Positions 47,213 to 58,167 of a stretch of 64,000 nucleotides of DNA are shown piece by piece. The first letter of the stretch is position 1; each line of letters opens with the position of its first letter. The DNA is from Camillea tinctor. Lineage: Eukaryota > Ascomycota > Sordariomycetes > Xylariales > Xylariaceae. The stretch spans positions 372,001 to 436,000 of the forward strand of contig MU394057.1 of NCBI GenBank assembly GCA_022578605.1, in the 5' to 3' direction. The notes beneath the pieces are model-generated. The model saw only the letters and a list, made by a program, of their open reading frames with translations, did not search any database and was not told the DNA's origin. Both the position numbers and the translations under genes were made by a program.

Positions 47213-49795
47213 CTGGTCGTCGCCTGCTGGAAGTGCTAGAGGTAACAGGAGGTGATGCTTAGCAATCTAGCTATCCACCGGCCGGGTCTAGCCTTTTTAT
47301 AATGCTGTAGTAACATTTCGCCAAGCTCACCCCATGCGTACCGAAGAGGCTCTATTCGTTCGAACTACGCAAAGCATCTATGGAACCTGACGACAGCTCG
47401 GTTCGCGAGCCAAGCCATCGTAACTTCCGATATATCGGAAAACAGTGACAGTAACGCGTCTCCCTGTTGCGCCTCGATGTACTTGGACCAAAGATTATTG
47501 CCCCCCTTATGCCTAACGGGTGGAAAAATTGACCTATATCCATTTATCCTCCATCTATAGTCGATCCCGAGCCCCTGCTATGTGTTTGGCCTTGGCAGTG
47601 CTTGTCTCTAGACCTCGAAAGACCAAGCCAAGATATCATATCTCTTTCAAGCGCACTCTAAACGTACCTACAAAATTCATGTATGCTATCACCTAACTTT
47701 AGGATCTTGTCCTCATCCGCAGAATCAAGTATTTTGTAGTGGACCCCGACGCTCCCGGTGAAGAATGTTTGGACGACCAGTCACCGCTCTATTGGTGGAG
47801 TTTCAAAGAACTCTGTCAGAGCAGCCCCGAATATGCCGTCTTGGCGAATTTTACTCTGTGCAGCAGCTAAGCTGTAGCTTGATCATGCGGCTTGGCAGAA
47901 TACTTCACGATAAGGTTGTCAATGGAATTGATTATACATGTAATGACCTTTTTGAGTTGTGTTAGATACGACATATTAAGTCCTGTAGCCTGTAACCCCT
48001 AACTTGGAACATCAATGAAGCCCGCTCAGTGCGCACAAGAGACTCGTTGCGTTCTCCGCTATACCGTATAAGCCCAGTCTCGTAAATATTACAGGTATTC
48101 TCTGGTACTGAACCTCTTCTTTTTAAAAATGGCTCCACTCATCACCCTGTCCCATTTAACAATGAAGTTCATGTGCATTAAAGAACATATCTAGCCCAGG
48201 GCTTTATATTGCAAATATAATATAACAAGGTCACTGGTTGATAAAAGGGCGTTGTATAAATCTACGCCACTTATATCGTGTGACTTTTTGACCGATAGTA
48301 CAGCGCCGGCTCCGAGAACTTACCCCTCGCCTCTGCCGGAGCCTGAAGTCACCGACTAGAAATTCCGGTACTGAGACCGTTCTTTATTTCTGTAATCGTC
48401 ACGAGATAATTCATCAGCATATAAATTACTCGGGTGTTTAATCTATCTCGAGAATCATTGTTAGCAGGCACACACTACACATTTAAACCGATAGAGAAGC
48501 TAGCCCTAGTACAATCCAGGGAATTCACAATTCAAAAACATGTTAGGCATATCAGGCGGGCTATAAACAAGATCGCAGATCGCACGTTGATAAGTTAATT
48601 TCTAGAAAAGACGTAAACGTCTGGGAAATATTTGAGCCTAAAAAGTTTAACTGCTCTGACCACGCAAACCACATCTATTTCAAGCAAACCGGTACTAATA
48701 ATAGATTGGGTATTATTGCTTCAAAAATGTGTCTACTAACACCTACGTGTGTTATTAATTTCAAGGACGTAAATGATATGGGCGAAATGCTCACTGATAA
48801 TGGAGCACTTTATGGCTGTGAAATGAGATGACACGGGAAATTCACGAGTAACCATAATATTTTCATAACATTTTGCCACGGAAAGCTATAAAGGGAAATT
48901 AGGAATGAGAATTTATGAGAGAGAAAAATTTAAATCAGTCAAAAAAAAAAAAACTTATTCTAAACCTTAAGAAATATTGCGAAGTTTGAGCTCATTTTAT
49001 AGCCTTTTTTTTCTCACGAGAACTTATGCGGTAAAAAGCTAATTTTGCCACTTCTAATAGGGGAGGTGGTTCCCACAAAGGCCTCTAGGAGGTTCTAGGA
49101 AATAGGGGGGTTCAAATAGCATAGGAATCTATAACCCTAGTTTAGAGTATTTCAAGGCGACAATGAAGGAAGATACTGATTATAGGTGATTGGTACGTCG
49201 ACGAGATGCTTAAATATTCATTCTATTCTTATCCTATTTCCTGGTTTTTGGAAATGCTGACATTTCTCCTTAGTAAACACTATAAGTGAATTTGCTAATT
49301 ACCAACTCGACCTCTCTTTCTAACACTGAAATCCTACTAGGTTCCTAGGAGAGACATGCCCTTCCAGATATACATAGATTTCGAGGCGAAGTACGACCAT
49401 TACATGTCCTCAATATCCTATGAGGGAAAATAGTTATCTCTGGACAAATAATGAAAAACCAGCCGTGTCACTCTGGCCTTGCTAGTAATATGTCCCTTGA
49501 GATAGAGATAATAAGTCAACCTAATAGAAGATCGTATGTCTCAAAACCAACTTTGGATATATTACTATACTCCTTCCTGTGTTATGAGTAATCGCAATTG
49601 TAATCCAGTAGCGACAACAACCCTTGAATTTGGATACTATCTAAGATATTTGATTATTTAATAATTCTCTTGTGATGATGATAATCATATTCATATCTGT
49701 TAACGAGGCTAGGGGATCCGTAACAAAATGAAAGGAATACGAGAAAACACTTGAATGCTTCAAGTTGTGTAATAGTGACGGCATGTGTCATCCAA
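47213..49795. other. AT-rich intergenic region, no recognisable gene
   Basis: About 2.6 kb, the left end being the GH105 promoter. From about 48400 to 49750 the DNA is strongly AT-rich with many A- and T-runs and no long ORF, which could be an old decayed transposon or ordinary AT-rich spacer. I found no terminal repeats. Confidence 0.5.
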
Positions 49796-49880
49796 GCCCG
49801 ACTGGCTCAGCGGTAGAGCGCCTCACTAGTACCACAACTAGAATATGAGGAGGCGACTGGTTCGACTCCAGTGTTGGGCA
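49796..49880 (+). tRNA. tRNA-Thr (anticodon AGT) with a 13-nt intron
   Basis: The acceptor stem GCCCGAC pairs with GTTGGGC (one G-U), with discriminator A at 49880. The D-stem is GCTC/GAGC, the anticodon stem CCTCA/TGAGG, and the T-arm ACTGG-TTCGACT-CCAGT. The anticodon loop is interrupted after position 37 by a 13-nt intron (49832-49844). The anticodon AGT (49828-49830) reads threonine codons after A-to-I editing. The intron holds ACTAG, which is complementary to CTAGT around the anticodon, the classic pairing seen in precursor tRNAs. A T-run terminator for RNA polymerase III follows at about 49902-49908. Confidence 0.95.
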
Positions 49881-50596
49881 TCGTGAAGCGTTGATTAGTT
49901 CCTTTTTTTGCGTCTTGTCGAGTTGAGATGTTATTAGGTAATGAAAATATTTTTATACTGTTTATACTATACTGTACTAACTTTTAGTCAATATCTCGTA
50001 TCTCGTATCATCTTAACTACCTCCCTAAACGAGGGGTATATGAATATATGTACCTAGGTATGTAACTTTATATTCTTTTTTGTGCAATGTTGATATTCGC
50101 CATATACACATAGATATTGACTCTGGTGTATCGCTTCGTAAAATGATAGGTAGGTAGATACAGATAGGGAGATTGTTGTTGAACTTATATAACTGGCTGC
50201 ATCACAAGAATTTATATGCACATACCTAGGTATACTTATATAGGTATGTGCTATACATACAACGTCAAGGTTAGCTGCAGGTAGTCTGTTAATTGTATTT
50301 CTTTGACCTGTCAGAATGTTCCTTTTATATACCTCTCTAACCTACCTGGGTAGGTATTTGCTACGTAGATCGGGTAGCCCTGACTTAATAGTGCCCGTTT
50401 CTGCATGGCATTAAAGCCTAAATCAACTAGTAACCAAGATCTCCCCCCTGATTTTATAAGTTAATATTTATTCAACTTACATTAAATATTCAACCTACCA
50501 CTACGACTCACGAGTAAACTACCTTCTCCTAGAGTGACTATTTCCAAGCTAGTAACCCAGTCCCTAAGAACGTAGGTTGTCAGTCAGTCGGTAGGA
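49881..50596. other. Spacer between tRNA-Thr and the nucleotidase gene
   Basis: AT-rich DNA with the polymerase III T-run near 49902-49908 and several copies of a TACCTAGGTA-like palindrome (around 50050 and 50225). It must contain the promoter of the nucleotidase gene. Confidence 0.5.
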
Positions 50597-51679
50597 ATGG
50601 AAAGCCCTTACGCTCGCGAGCTCCACGTCGCCATCGGCGCCGTCCAGGCCGCCGCCCGGATCAGCCAGTCCGTGATCTCAGCCGACGACAAAGGCGTCGT
50701 GGAGAAAGCCGACCTGAGCCCCGTCACCGTAGCCGACTTCGCCATCCAAGCCCTGCTAACCAGCACCATCCACGCCGCCTTCCCCTCGGACCGCTTCGTA
50801 GGCGAGGAATCCGCCGCGGCGCTGCGTGCGAACCCCGCCCTCCTAGACCGCGTGTGGGGCCTGCTCCAGGAGCACAGGGACTCGCCATCGTGCCACATCC
50901 CCGACTCGCCCGAGCAGATGTGCGAGATGATCGACTGGTGCGGCAGCGGCGCGCCCGACGCGGCCGCCCCCCGCGTCTGGGTCTTCGACCCCATCGACGG
51001 CACCAAGACGTTCGTCCGGCGGCAGGCCTACGCCATCAACGTCGCGCTCCTCGCGCACGGCCGCGAGGTCCTCGGCGTCGTCGGCTGCCCCACGCTGCCC
51101 GCCGACGTCGCGGGCCCCGCCACCAACGACACGCGCGACCCCTCCGGCCGCGGGCTGGTCATCTTCGGCGTGCGCGGGCACGGCGCATACGTGCGCGCGC
51201 TGCTGCCCGACGGAGACGAGGATAAAGCGCCGGTGCGCAGGATCGAGGCGCACGCCGCGACCGCGACCGCGGCCGACCTGCGCGCCGTGTCGTGCTACCA
51301 CCTGCTAGACTCGGGGGTCGACGAGGCGCACAAGGAGGTGCACGCGCGGCTAGGGATCGCGGATCCGGGGTGTGATTTCCTGTCGTGGGCGCTGCGGTGG
51401 GTGAGCTTGGGGTTAGGGCTGGGCAACGTGACGGTCTGGGTGTACCGGAAGCGCGAGCGCGTGGGCAAGATATGGGATCACGCCGGTGCTATGATGTTGT
51501 TCGAGGAGGCTGGCGGGAAGATCACCGATGTTGACGGCAAGGACATCGACCTCACTGTTGGCCGAACCATGTCAGCGAACCATGGCTTTGTCGCTGCGCC
51601 GAGGGACCTCCACGACACTGTGCTCAAGACGGTACATGAAGTGCTGCGAGAGCAGGGGAAGGCCAATCTTCTCGCTTAA
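50597..51679 (+). CDS. MET22: 3'(2'),5'-bisphosphate nucleotidase (HAL2/MET22 type)
   Basis: A single-exon frame of 360 residues, close to yeast Hal2/Met22 (357). The N-terminus carries KADLSPVTVADFA, typical of this family. VGEES (68-72), DPIDGT (131-136) and WDHAGA (293-298) are the three metal-binding/catalytic signatures of the lithium-sensitive inositol-phosphatase superfamily. The known reaction is hydrolysis of 3'-phosphoadenosine 5'-phosphate (PAP) to AMP and phosphate, clearing the by-product of sulfate assimilation and relieving inhibition of exoribonucleases; in yeast it is a target of Na+ and Li+ toxicity. The gene is GC-rich against AT-rich surroundings. A tandem 14-bp repeat follows the stop codon. 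Inositol monophosphatase is less likely given length and the DLSPVT motif. Confidence 0.92.
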   Translation: MESPYARELHVAIGAVQAAARISQSVISADDKGVVEKADLSPVTVADFAIQALLTSTIHAAFPSDRFVGEESAAALRANPALLDRVWGLLQEHRDSPSCHIPDSPEQMCEMIDWCGSGAPDAAAPRVWVFDPIDGTKTFVRRQAYAINVALLAHGREVLGVVGCPTLPADVAGPATNDTRDPSGRGLVIFGVRGHGAYVRALLPDGDEDKAPVRRIEAHAATATAADLRAVSCYHLLDSGVDEAHKEVHARLGIADPGCDFLSWALRWVSLGLGLGNVTVWVYRKRERVGKIWDHAGAMMLFEEAGGKITDVDGKDIDLTVGRTMSANHGFVAAPRDLHDTVLKTVHEVLREQGKANLLA

Positions 51680-52173
51680 GGAGGCTTGAGAAGGAGGCTT
51701 GAGAAGGAAGCTTAATAAGGGGGGAACCCCAACCTACTTATCCACTGTTTACTTATTCTCTGTGAGAACACAAATCCCGACCTTGCTGGCGCCCCTTTCG
51801 TCCCACTAGACTTTATGAGTATTCAGCTCTCCCCATGACGGCACTGGAAAGGATATTTTGTAGAGTTTGATAGAAAAGAGAGCATAATGTGTTAGTTAGA
51901 TGATTAGGTGGATAGCTGAGAACTAAAAAGAAGCAAAAGAAAAGCTCTCTTCAGTATGAAGGTTCAGAGAGAGAAAAAACTAAAAAAAAGAAAACTCTTT
52001 TTCTTATTGAATGCGCTCTATAAAATGCGAGCGTCTAGGACATCTTTCTCATCTGTCTCTCCCATTCTCCTTTGAAATCAGCACAACATCAGCGAAGGAA
52101 TTTACTCATATTTTTTCTCCTTTCCTTCGTAGATTAACTATTTATCTACTTATCCTTTCAATAACAAATACCA
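51680..52173. other. Spacer with a tandem 14-bp repeat, then promoter of the next gene
   Basis: Immediately after the nucleotidase stop, the unit GGAGGCTTGAGAAG is repeated in tandem (about 51680-51707). The remainder is purine-rich then pyrimidine-rich leader DNA of the proline-rich protein gene. No further gene. Confidence 0.5.
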
Positions 52174-53034
52174 ATGGCAGGCAGCCACAGAAATGCCCAA
52201 TATTCAAGCTACAACTCTGCACCAACGCGCCGCGAAGCTCAAGCGGCCTTATTACAAAACAACTCCAACTACGAAGAGGACCCCTACAAGTGTCCCATAT
52301 ATTACAGCAGGGCGTCTCCGGTGACACATCCATACGTCGCCTCGCTCCGGCACCATCCCTCGCCCCCCTTATTCCAGACGCCCAGCAACTCCCAGGGACC
52401 ACCGCTCCTGGCCCCCCAGCCCAGGAGGCAAGTCGACTTCCGCGGCTTCAACATCAGCACGCCGCCTCCTCCTCCACCGCCGCCGCCGCGATCACAGGAG
52501 TCGCAAACCCCCAACTCCCCAGAGCCATACATCCCACCATCTCCGACGCTCCTCCTAGCGCGGCAGCGCACCGACAAGGACAAGCTCCCGCTGCACTCTA
52601 ACCCCTGGCACGAGGCCCAGGGCCCGACACCAAGACGGGAGAGGTATAACCACACCGGCCCACAGGACCATGCCCGGCCTCGCCGGGGTATTCTCCCCAT
52701 TTCACAACTAGTGTTACCTTCTCTCCCTCTGCCCGTTTCGCAACTCATATCGCCTTCTTTCCCTCCTCCTCCTCCTCCTCCTCCTCCCCAACAACCCCAG
52801 TATAGCCAGCATACCTGGGAGAGCGAAGAGGAAGCACACCAAGGAGAAGGCGAAGACCATGAACAAGATCAAGATCAAGAGATGCGAGAACCAGAAGCCG
52901 CGGCCGAAGCAGACCCCATCTACTACGGCGTGTCCTCCACGCCGCACATCAACCTCCTCAACACAGCCGCGCCGGCTTCGCTGCGCATAGCCGCCACTCG
53001 GGAGAGGATGTCGCTCCGGCATCTGATACACTAG
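52174..53034 (+). CDS. Proline-rich low-complexity hypothetical protein
   Basis: A 286-residue single-exon frame. It has two polyproline tracts of nine prolines each (about residues 96-104 and 198-206), a Gln/Asp/Glu-rich acidic segment (about 213-245), and a C-terminal region (about 250-286) of ordinary composition ending in MSLRHLIH. The polyproline tracts resemble ligands for SH3, WW or profilin domains, but this is inference. No catalytic domain is visible. A reading frame in another phase (52011-52601) overlaps and looks like a shadow. The ATG at 52174 follows a pyrimidine-rich leader. It is convergent with the PAP2 gene. I recognise no family. Confidence 0.6.
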   Translation: MAGSHRNAQYSSYNSAPTRREAQAALLQNNSNYEEDPYKCPIYYSRASPVTHPYVASLRHHPSPPLFQTPSNSQGPPLLAPQPRRQVDFRGFNISTPPPPPPPPPRSQESQTPNSPEPYIPPSPTLLLARQRTDKDKLPLHSNPWHEAQGPTPRRERYNHTGPQDHARPRRGILPISQLVLPSLPLPVSQLISPSFPPPPPPPPPQQPQYSQHTWESEEEAHQGEGEDHEQDQDQEMREPEAAAEADPIYYGVSSTPHINLLNTAAPASLRIAATRERMSLRHLIH

Positions 53035-53666
53035 ATCTTCGACCGCGGGACCGTGTCATATCGTTTGAATTTCCCGGTTCGGGATCGGGCTCGGTTTCGT
53101 TTGCGTACTACTTGTTTTTTTGGACTAGGCTGGCAGGATGTATTTATGAGGCGCGGGGGGAGGTCAAAAAATTGGATTGATTGATTGGATTATTTGATAC
53201 CACGGATAGCGATGGCGATAGCGGAGTGGGTTTACGAGATACCCCTTATGGTTCCTTTTTCCTGAAGAAGAGAACTTTCAGTTGCACAACAAAATTCATC
53301 ACGATAATTCTGCACAGGCGTTAGCCATAGAAAAAGGGATTTGGTCTATGTATGCGCTGGTTTATGAAACGAGTTATTAGCGTTATTCGTGTATTTATGT
53401 TGACATTCAAAGGGGGTTAGGAAACCGAGCCACCCTCCTGACGTCATATCTAGAACTTCCGCGACCCTCGAGCCTCGGGGGTCTGTAATTAAAGGTTCCC
53501 TCCAGGGCCTGTTTCTTTTATGTCGTTGCTATGTTCAAATCGTGAAGCAAGGGTATCTGAATTCGTGCCGTGTACTACTAGACACCAATAAAATCTTGAT
53601 CTCATTGCCGGTTGTATTACTTCCACTTGCCTGGACCTTAAAATTCATTGCGTGCCGAGCCGGGAA
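53035..53666. other. Convergent 3' spacer
   Basis: About 630 bases between the stop codons of the proline-rich protein and the PAP2 gene. No ORF or repeat worth annotating. Confidence 0.5.
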
Positions 53667-55272
53667 TTATCGTCGACTTGACGGTACCTGTCCGCTGGTC
53701 TTTCGGTAACCAGTTGTCGGCTCGGGCTTCTCCAATCTCCAAGCCCATAGTAGCCAATCCTCCAGCACCAAGAAATTCAACAGGAACTTATTAGAGCAGA
53801 ACGAGAAGAAGACCACGAACACAGCCGCTACCGCATCCAGGAAGTAGTGGTTGGCCGAGGCAATAATTGCTAGGAGAATTATGGCGGGATAGATGAGACC
53901 GAAGCATAGCAGACCGACGCGGGCAGCCACCGAGCGAGGAACATCATCGCCTTCCCTCGGCATTACTTCCTTCGCTTCGAGATCATCCTCCTCCAGGTCA
54001 CTGGGTAGGTGAAGATGACGGAGGAAGCCACTCTCGTAAACGAAGACACAGCCGATAGCAAAGGCGTAACCGAAATGCATGCTGGGCATGGCCGCAAGCG
54101 CGTTGACATAGTCGCCTTTCATCCAAACACTGGTAGCATCCTCAGCCTCGACAGTGTCGACAAAGCCATACTCAGGGGGGAGGAGTCTGGGTGGCATGCA
54201 GGGGTAGAGGATAAAGACGACGAAGGCGACGAAGTTGGACAGAGATATGGTGCGTCTCGCGGTGCAGAACCGACGATGGGTGGGAGCGGTGGAATAGTAA
54301 TAGGCGATGAAGCTGTTTTCATACGTTGTTAGTCTCGGCTATGCTCTCTGTCTGGGGCTATAAGTATAGGTATAGTTATAGTCGGAACTCACCCTGCGGT
54401 GCCGGGAATATGGATCAAGGCGTAGACCCGGTTGAGAGCTGCCAGAGCGGTGCCGCGCCAATCTCCCAGCTTAGCACCGGCAAGGAACCACTGCTGGATT
54501 CTCCATTCCAACCATCGGGTGTTGTCGGTTACATGGCGCGTGCCCAAAATCTTGGTTTCCAGGTCCAGAATGGACATGCCGTGGCTCTGTGCCACATCCC
54601 ACAGATGCTGGCTGCCGCCGTAGAAGTGGCCGGTGATGTAGATGGTCAGGCGGTACAGAATGAGGGCAATAATCCAGTAGAACATCTCGATCAAGAAGGG
54701 GAACTTCTGGAGGATTCTGGAGTGGATGTTGCCAGCGAACCGGCTGGAATTGGGCGTGCGAACGGTCCATATTCCGAATATACGCCTGGTCTTGGGTGGG
54801 AATTCCTGAGCATAGCCGGGGCTGGAGGGGCTCAAAGATCGTGCTCGGTCGCCTGAAGATCGTTGCGAGCCCGGTGTCAGCAGCGGACGGTGGCTTTCTC
54901 GGTTCTGTCGTCCTTCGAGAATGGAGTAGTCTTTTCGTCTCGTGAAGTACATAGCCGTCAGGAGGATGGTTATGATCACCTAAGAAAACGAAGAGGAGAG
55001 AAAACAACGAATAGTTTAGTAAAAGTTATCCCAACATAAATTCTTCTTTCTCTGCCTTTCTTTTTCTTTTCTATTTTCTCTTTTTCATTTCCCCTCCTTT
55101 CTTTCTACCCTTTTTCTTTTCTCTCCTAGGGGCATGTAGAGTAAGGTAGGATGACAAGTTAACGTACCAACGGCTCCATCCATTTACTCCAAACTTGCTG
55201 CTTCCATTCTGCCCTGTCCTGCCAATCTTCATGCGAGCCGCCTTCTTGCGACCGCATATAAAGGAAGCCCAT
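53667..55272 (-). CDS. PAP2-superfamily integral membrane protein
   Basis: Three exons, 55272-55168, 54979-54393 and 54312-53667, give 445 residues. Intron 2 has GTGAGT, a GACTAAC branch and ACAG. A membrane segment lies at the start of exon 2 (VIITILLTAMYF), followed by a polar loop and more hydrophobic spans. AMPSMHFGYAF and ASANHYFLDA match the second and third conserved motifs of the PAP2 superfamily (PSxH and SxxHxxxD), which hold the two active-site histidines and a nearby aspartate. The overall layout resembles the inositolphosphotransferase/Aur1-like branch rather than soluble haloperoxidases. Likely role: lipid phosphate hydrolysis or phosphohead-group transfer in an internal membrane; the substrate is unknown. 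The first exon's placement is reasonable but less certain than the rest. Confidence 0.85.
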
Positions 55273-57397
55273 GCTTTTATTATTATTTTGGTTTAGCCAA
55301 ATGGGCGATGGCTATATGGGCTGGCTATAGGATACAGGCTACTACTGGGTGTAGGTAGGTAGAGAGCGACGATGAATGAAATACCCAGCAAGTTCTGCGA
55401 CAAAAGGGGGATTCTACTATGTCGAATATCGATGGTGGTGATCTAGACCGGCGGCGGCAGACGGAAGGGAGAAACGAGGTCGGAGGGAGGCCGGGGAGGA
55501 TGATGAAAAGGAGGAAAATGGGCACGAGGCAAGGTAGACATGGGAAAGGAAAAAGAAAAGGAATGAAATATGCCAATTGGTTAAACGGGAGAAAAATACC
55601 AAGCCGACCCCGAGACAAGACGAGACGATTTCTTGGCGAAAATCGAAGGTGTCAAGGGAAAAAAAAAGGTTATTTTCTTTCTTTGTTAGAGGTACAACTA
55701 CAAGAAGAATGCATGGGGATAGATAAATGTAACCTTGCTTTGCTTGGGCTTATCGCTTAGTTGTATGCCTATAACAGATATAGTGCAGGTAATGTACTAC
55801 TGGTACTACTGTACTACTGTACTACTTCCACAGAGGAAGCACATTGGACACGCGACACACCTTATTTACTAAGTGTAGTAGTCAACCCAGACGGATCTGA
55901 AAGGTTAATCCCTACCTCGGCCCCGACTTGCCGATTTCTTACAGGGAAATATATATTCTAAACTTTCTTAGTTACATATGTATTGAACTTGGCAAATATA
56001 ACCCATTCCATCCATGTTCCCATGAAAGCCCACTTGTTTACCATGAAATATTTTCTTAGCTTTCATTCTACATATAACCTAGTGTAGATTGACTCGTAAC
56101 GTTAAAGTTAATTCAATATCATAAATGCAAAAGGAAAACGAGAGGTTTTAACGGTTTCAAAACGCCTATGACAACTTATTGGTCGCATTGGCCTGAGGTT
56201 AAGTCAGTGCTGTTGCATGTGTCATACGCGTGTGCGTACGTACGCACGCACACCCTCACAGAGAAAAGCGTTTTACTGTCACCTCTATCTACCTAGTGTA
56301 GCGTGTACTATGTAGCGGGAAACGGTCATCCATGCTGTTAACTTCATATGAACCAACACATGTATATATACCGATTATTGATTAAGCTATAGGGTTAGTA
56401 GTAGAACATGCCGAGGCACACCGTTTAATAGTAACCTACAACGCTGTAAACTTACAGCATGAAAAAAATACATAGGTTACCTAGGTTAGGTAGTTATCTC
56501 AGTAAAATTTTATTAGACCAAAACACAACTTCATCGAAGAACTAAAATGCGACCACTACAGCTTTTGCTGCGAGGTCCCACAAAGCGGTGTTAACTGGAG
56601 GACCCATCCATTGCGTAAGTCTTTGCTCTAGTTATAAGCAAAAAGGAATGGTGGCATAATTTAGGCCCTGCACATCTAACCAACGGGTGTGACAGCCTTA
56701 CATTTACCTATTTTATTCCCGCGTATATTCAGAGACATCCATCTAAATATGTTATGCAACTAAACACTATACCTAGAGACCTTGGGAGTTGTCTCTCTAC
56801 CGACGATGGTATATCCACAAGTCGCACCGCCAAGGCGCCAAATCACGTATAGATCAAGTAAAAGCAGGACGGTGTCTTTCGAGCGGAACCTCTTTAAGAA
56901 ATTGTAACTCGTTTGATTCTAGTAAAAATCGAATGAGGTACATACCTAATATTCCAAGTCAAAAGTTCTGTCGAATAGCAAATGATGATGCATTTGCCAG
57001 CCCGTCTCTAGAATGTAGTGTACAGCAAACTTACCCTCCCCCTTTCCCATACATCTATCACCATAAGTTCCCAATGACAAACCATGCTAGTAAGTCTTGG
57101 CATGCCGTAGGAAACTGCTGACATTATATATAAATAAGCTTGCTATAATGATCCCTCGTTGGGCAGGCTCGTGATGAAGCCCTTGCTTGCAGGACATGAT
57201 ATTAAAGAAATACGCGCTTTCCAACGATAGATACTAAACCTAGTTATCCCTATAGCATGCATAGGTTAAATCCACACGGCCATACGCGTATCCGTTGCCA
57301 CGCGATAAGTTGGCCGGATGGTCGGAAATTAACTACGTTTTTAGCGTTGATCTTGCTTCTGATGCTCAGTGCTCAGCTAGGTAATCGCTCAGCTACT

Positions 57398-57426
57398 TGA
57401 TAAGGTAAATCCGATTTACCTTATCA
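57398..57426. repeat. Perfect inverted repeat (13-bp arms, 3-nt loop)
   Basis: TGATAAGGTAAAT and ATTTACCTTATCA flank CCG with no mismatch. The hairpin lies far from any annotated gene and has no T-run immediately after it. It could be a small cruciform, a dimeric protein-binding site or a transposon scar. Confidence 0.85.
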
Positions 57427-58124
57427 GATCTCTGCTTAATACAGATAACATCTTAGTTGTAAGTACCTGCAGATGTATATAGGTTTGGACAATATGTTAG
57501 AGAAGTCGGTCAGCGGCCTCTCGCTCTATATGTAGCACCCGAACCATGGTGTAAGTTAAAGGGAGAAGGAAAAGAAAGAAAATCTGCTGAGTGCATGCAT
57601 GATTCGATAAGAGGTTTGCATGCTTTACCGCTACTACTGCTGCTACTTGGTGTGTCGTACCTTATAGGTAAGCATTGATGATAGGTAGGTATACCTAAGT
57701 ACAAGGGGCTATGAGGAATAGAAAAGTCTCAGGTTTGAGGATATAACACGGAATCAAGCTACATAGGCAGTCGTCTAACCTACATTAGAGCCATTATCTC
57801 CTGCCTTACTTGTAAAATACCGATCCTCCGTCGTTGTAGGTTTTACGTGAGCCCACTACTCAAATTATTATCAACTTGTCATGTGCAGATGTCTAGTATG
57901 TACCTAGTAACTAACTAACTTAGCAGGTAGATTAGTGAAGTAGATAAATCATATCTACAAGCAGATGTTGTAGGTTAGGTAAGTTATGCCCATGTATGCG
58001 CTGAATGTTACTGCTACCTACAGCACTGCGTACAATAGAAATACACACACAAAGATAGAGCTGTTAGGTAGTAGGTGTGGAGCATGAATCACAGATGGAC
58101 GATGCCCCCCGGCTTTACCAGGTA

Positions 58125-58167
58125 AGTAGTACCTACCTAGTAGTACCTACCTAGTAGTACCTAGCCG
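58125..58167. repeat. Tandem repeat of AGTAGTACCTACCT (about three copies)
   Basis: Three near-exact copies of a 14-bp unit, the last one incomplete. The unit shares the TACCTA core that recurs in intergenic DNA of this window. Confidence 0.85.
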
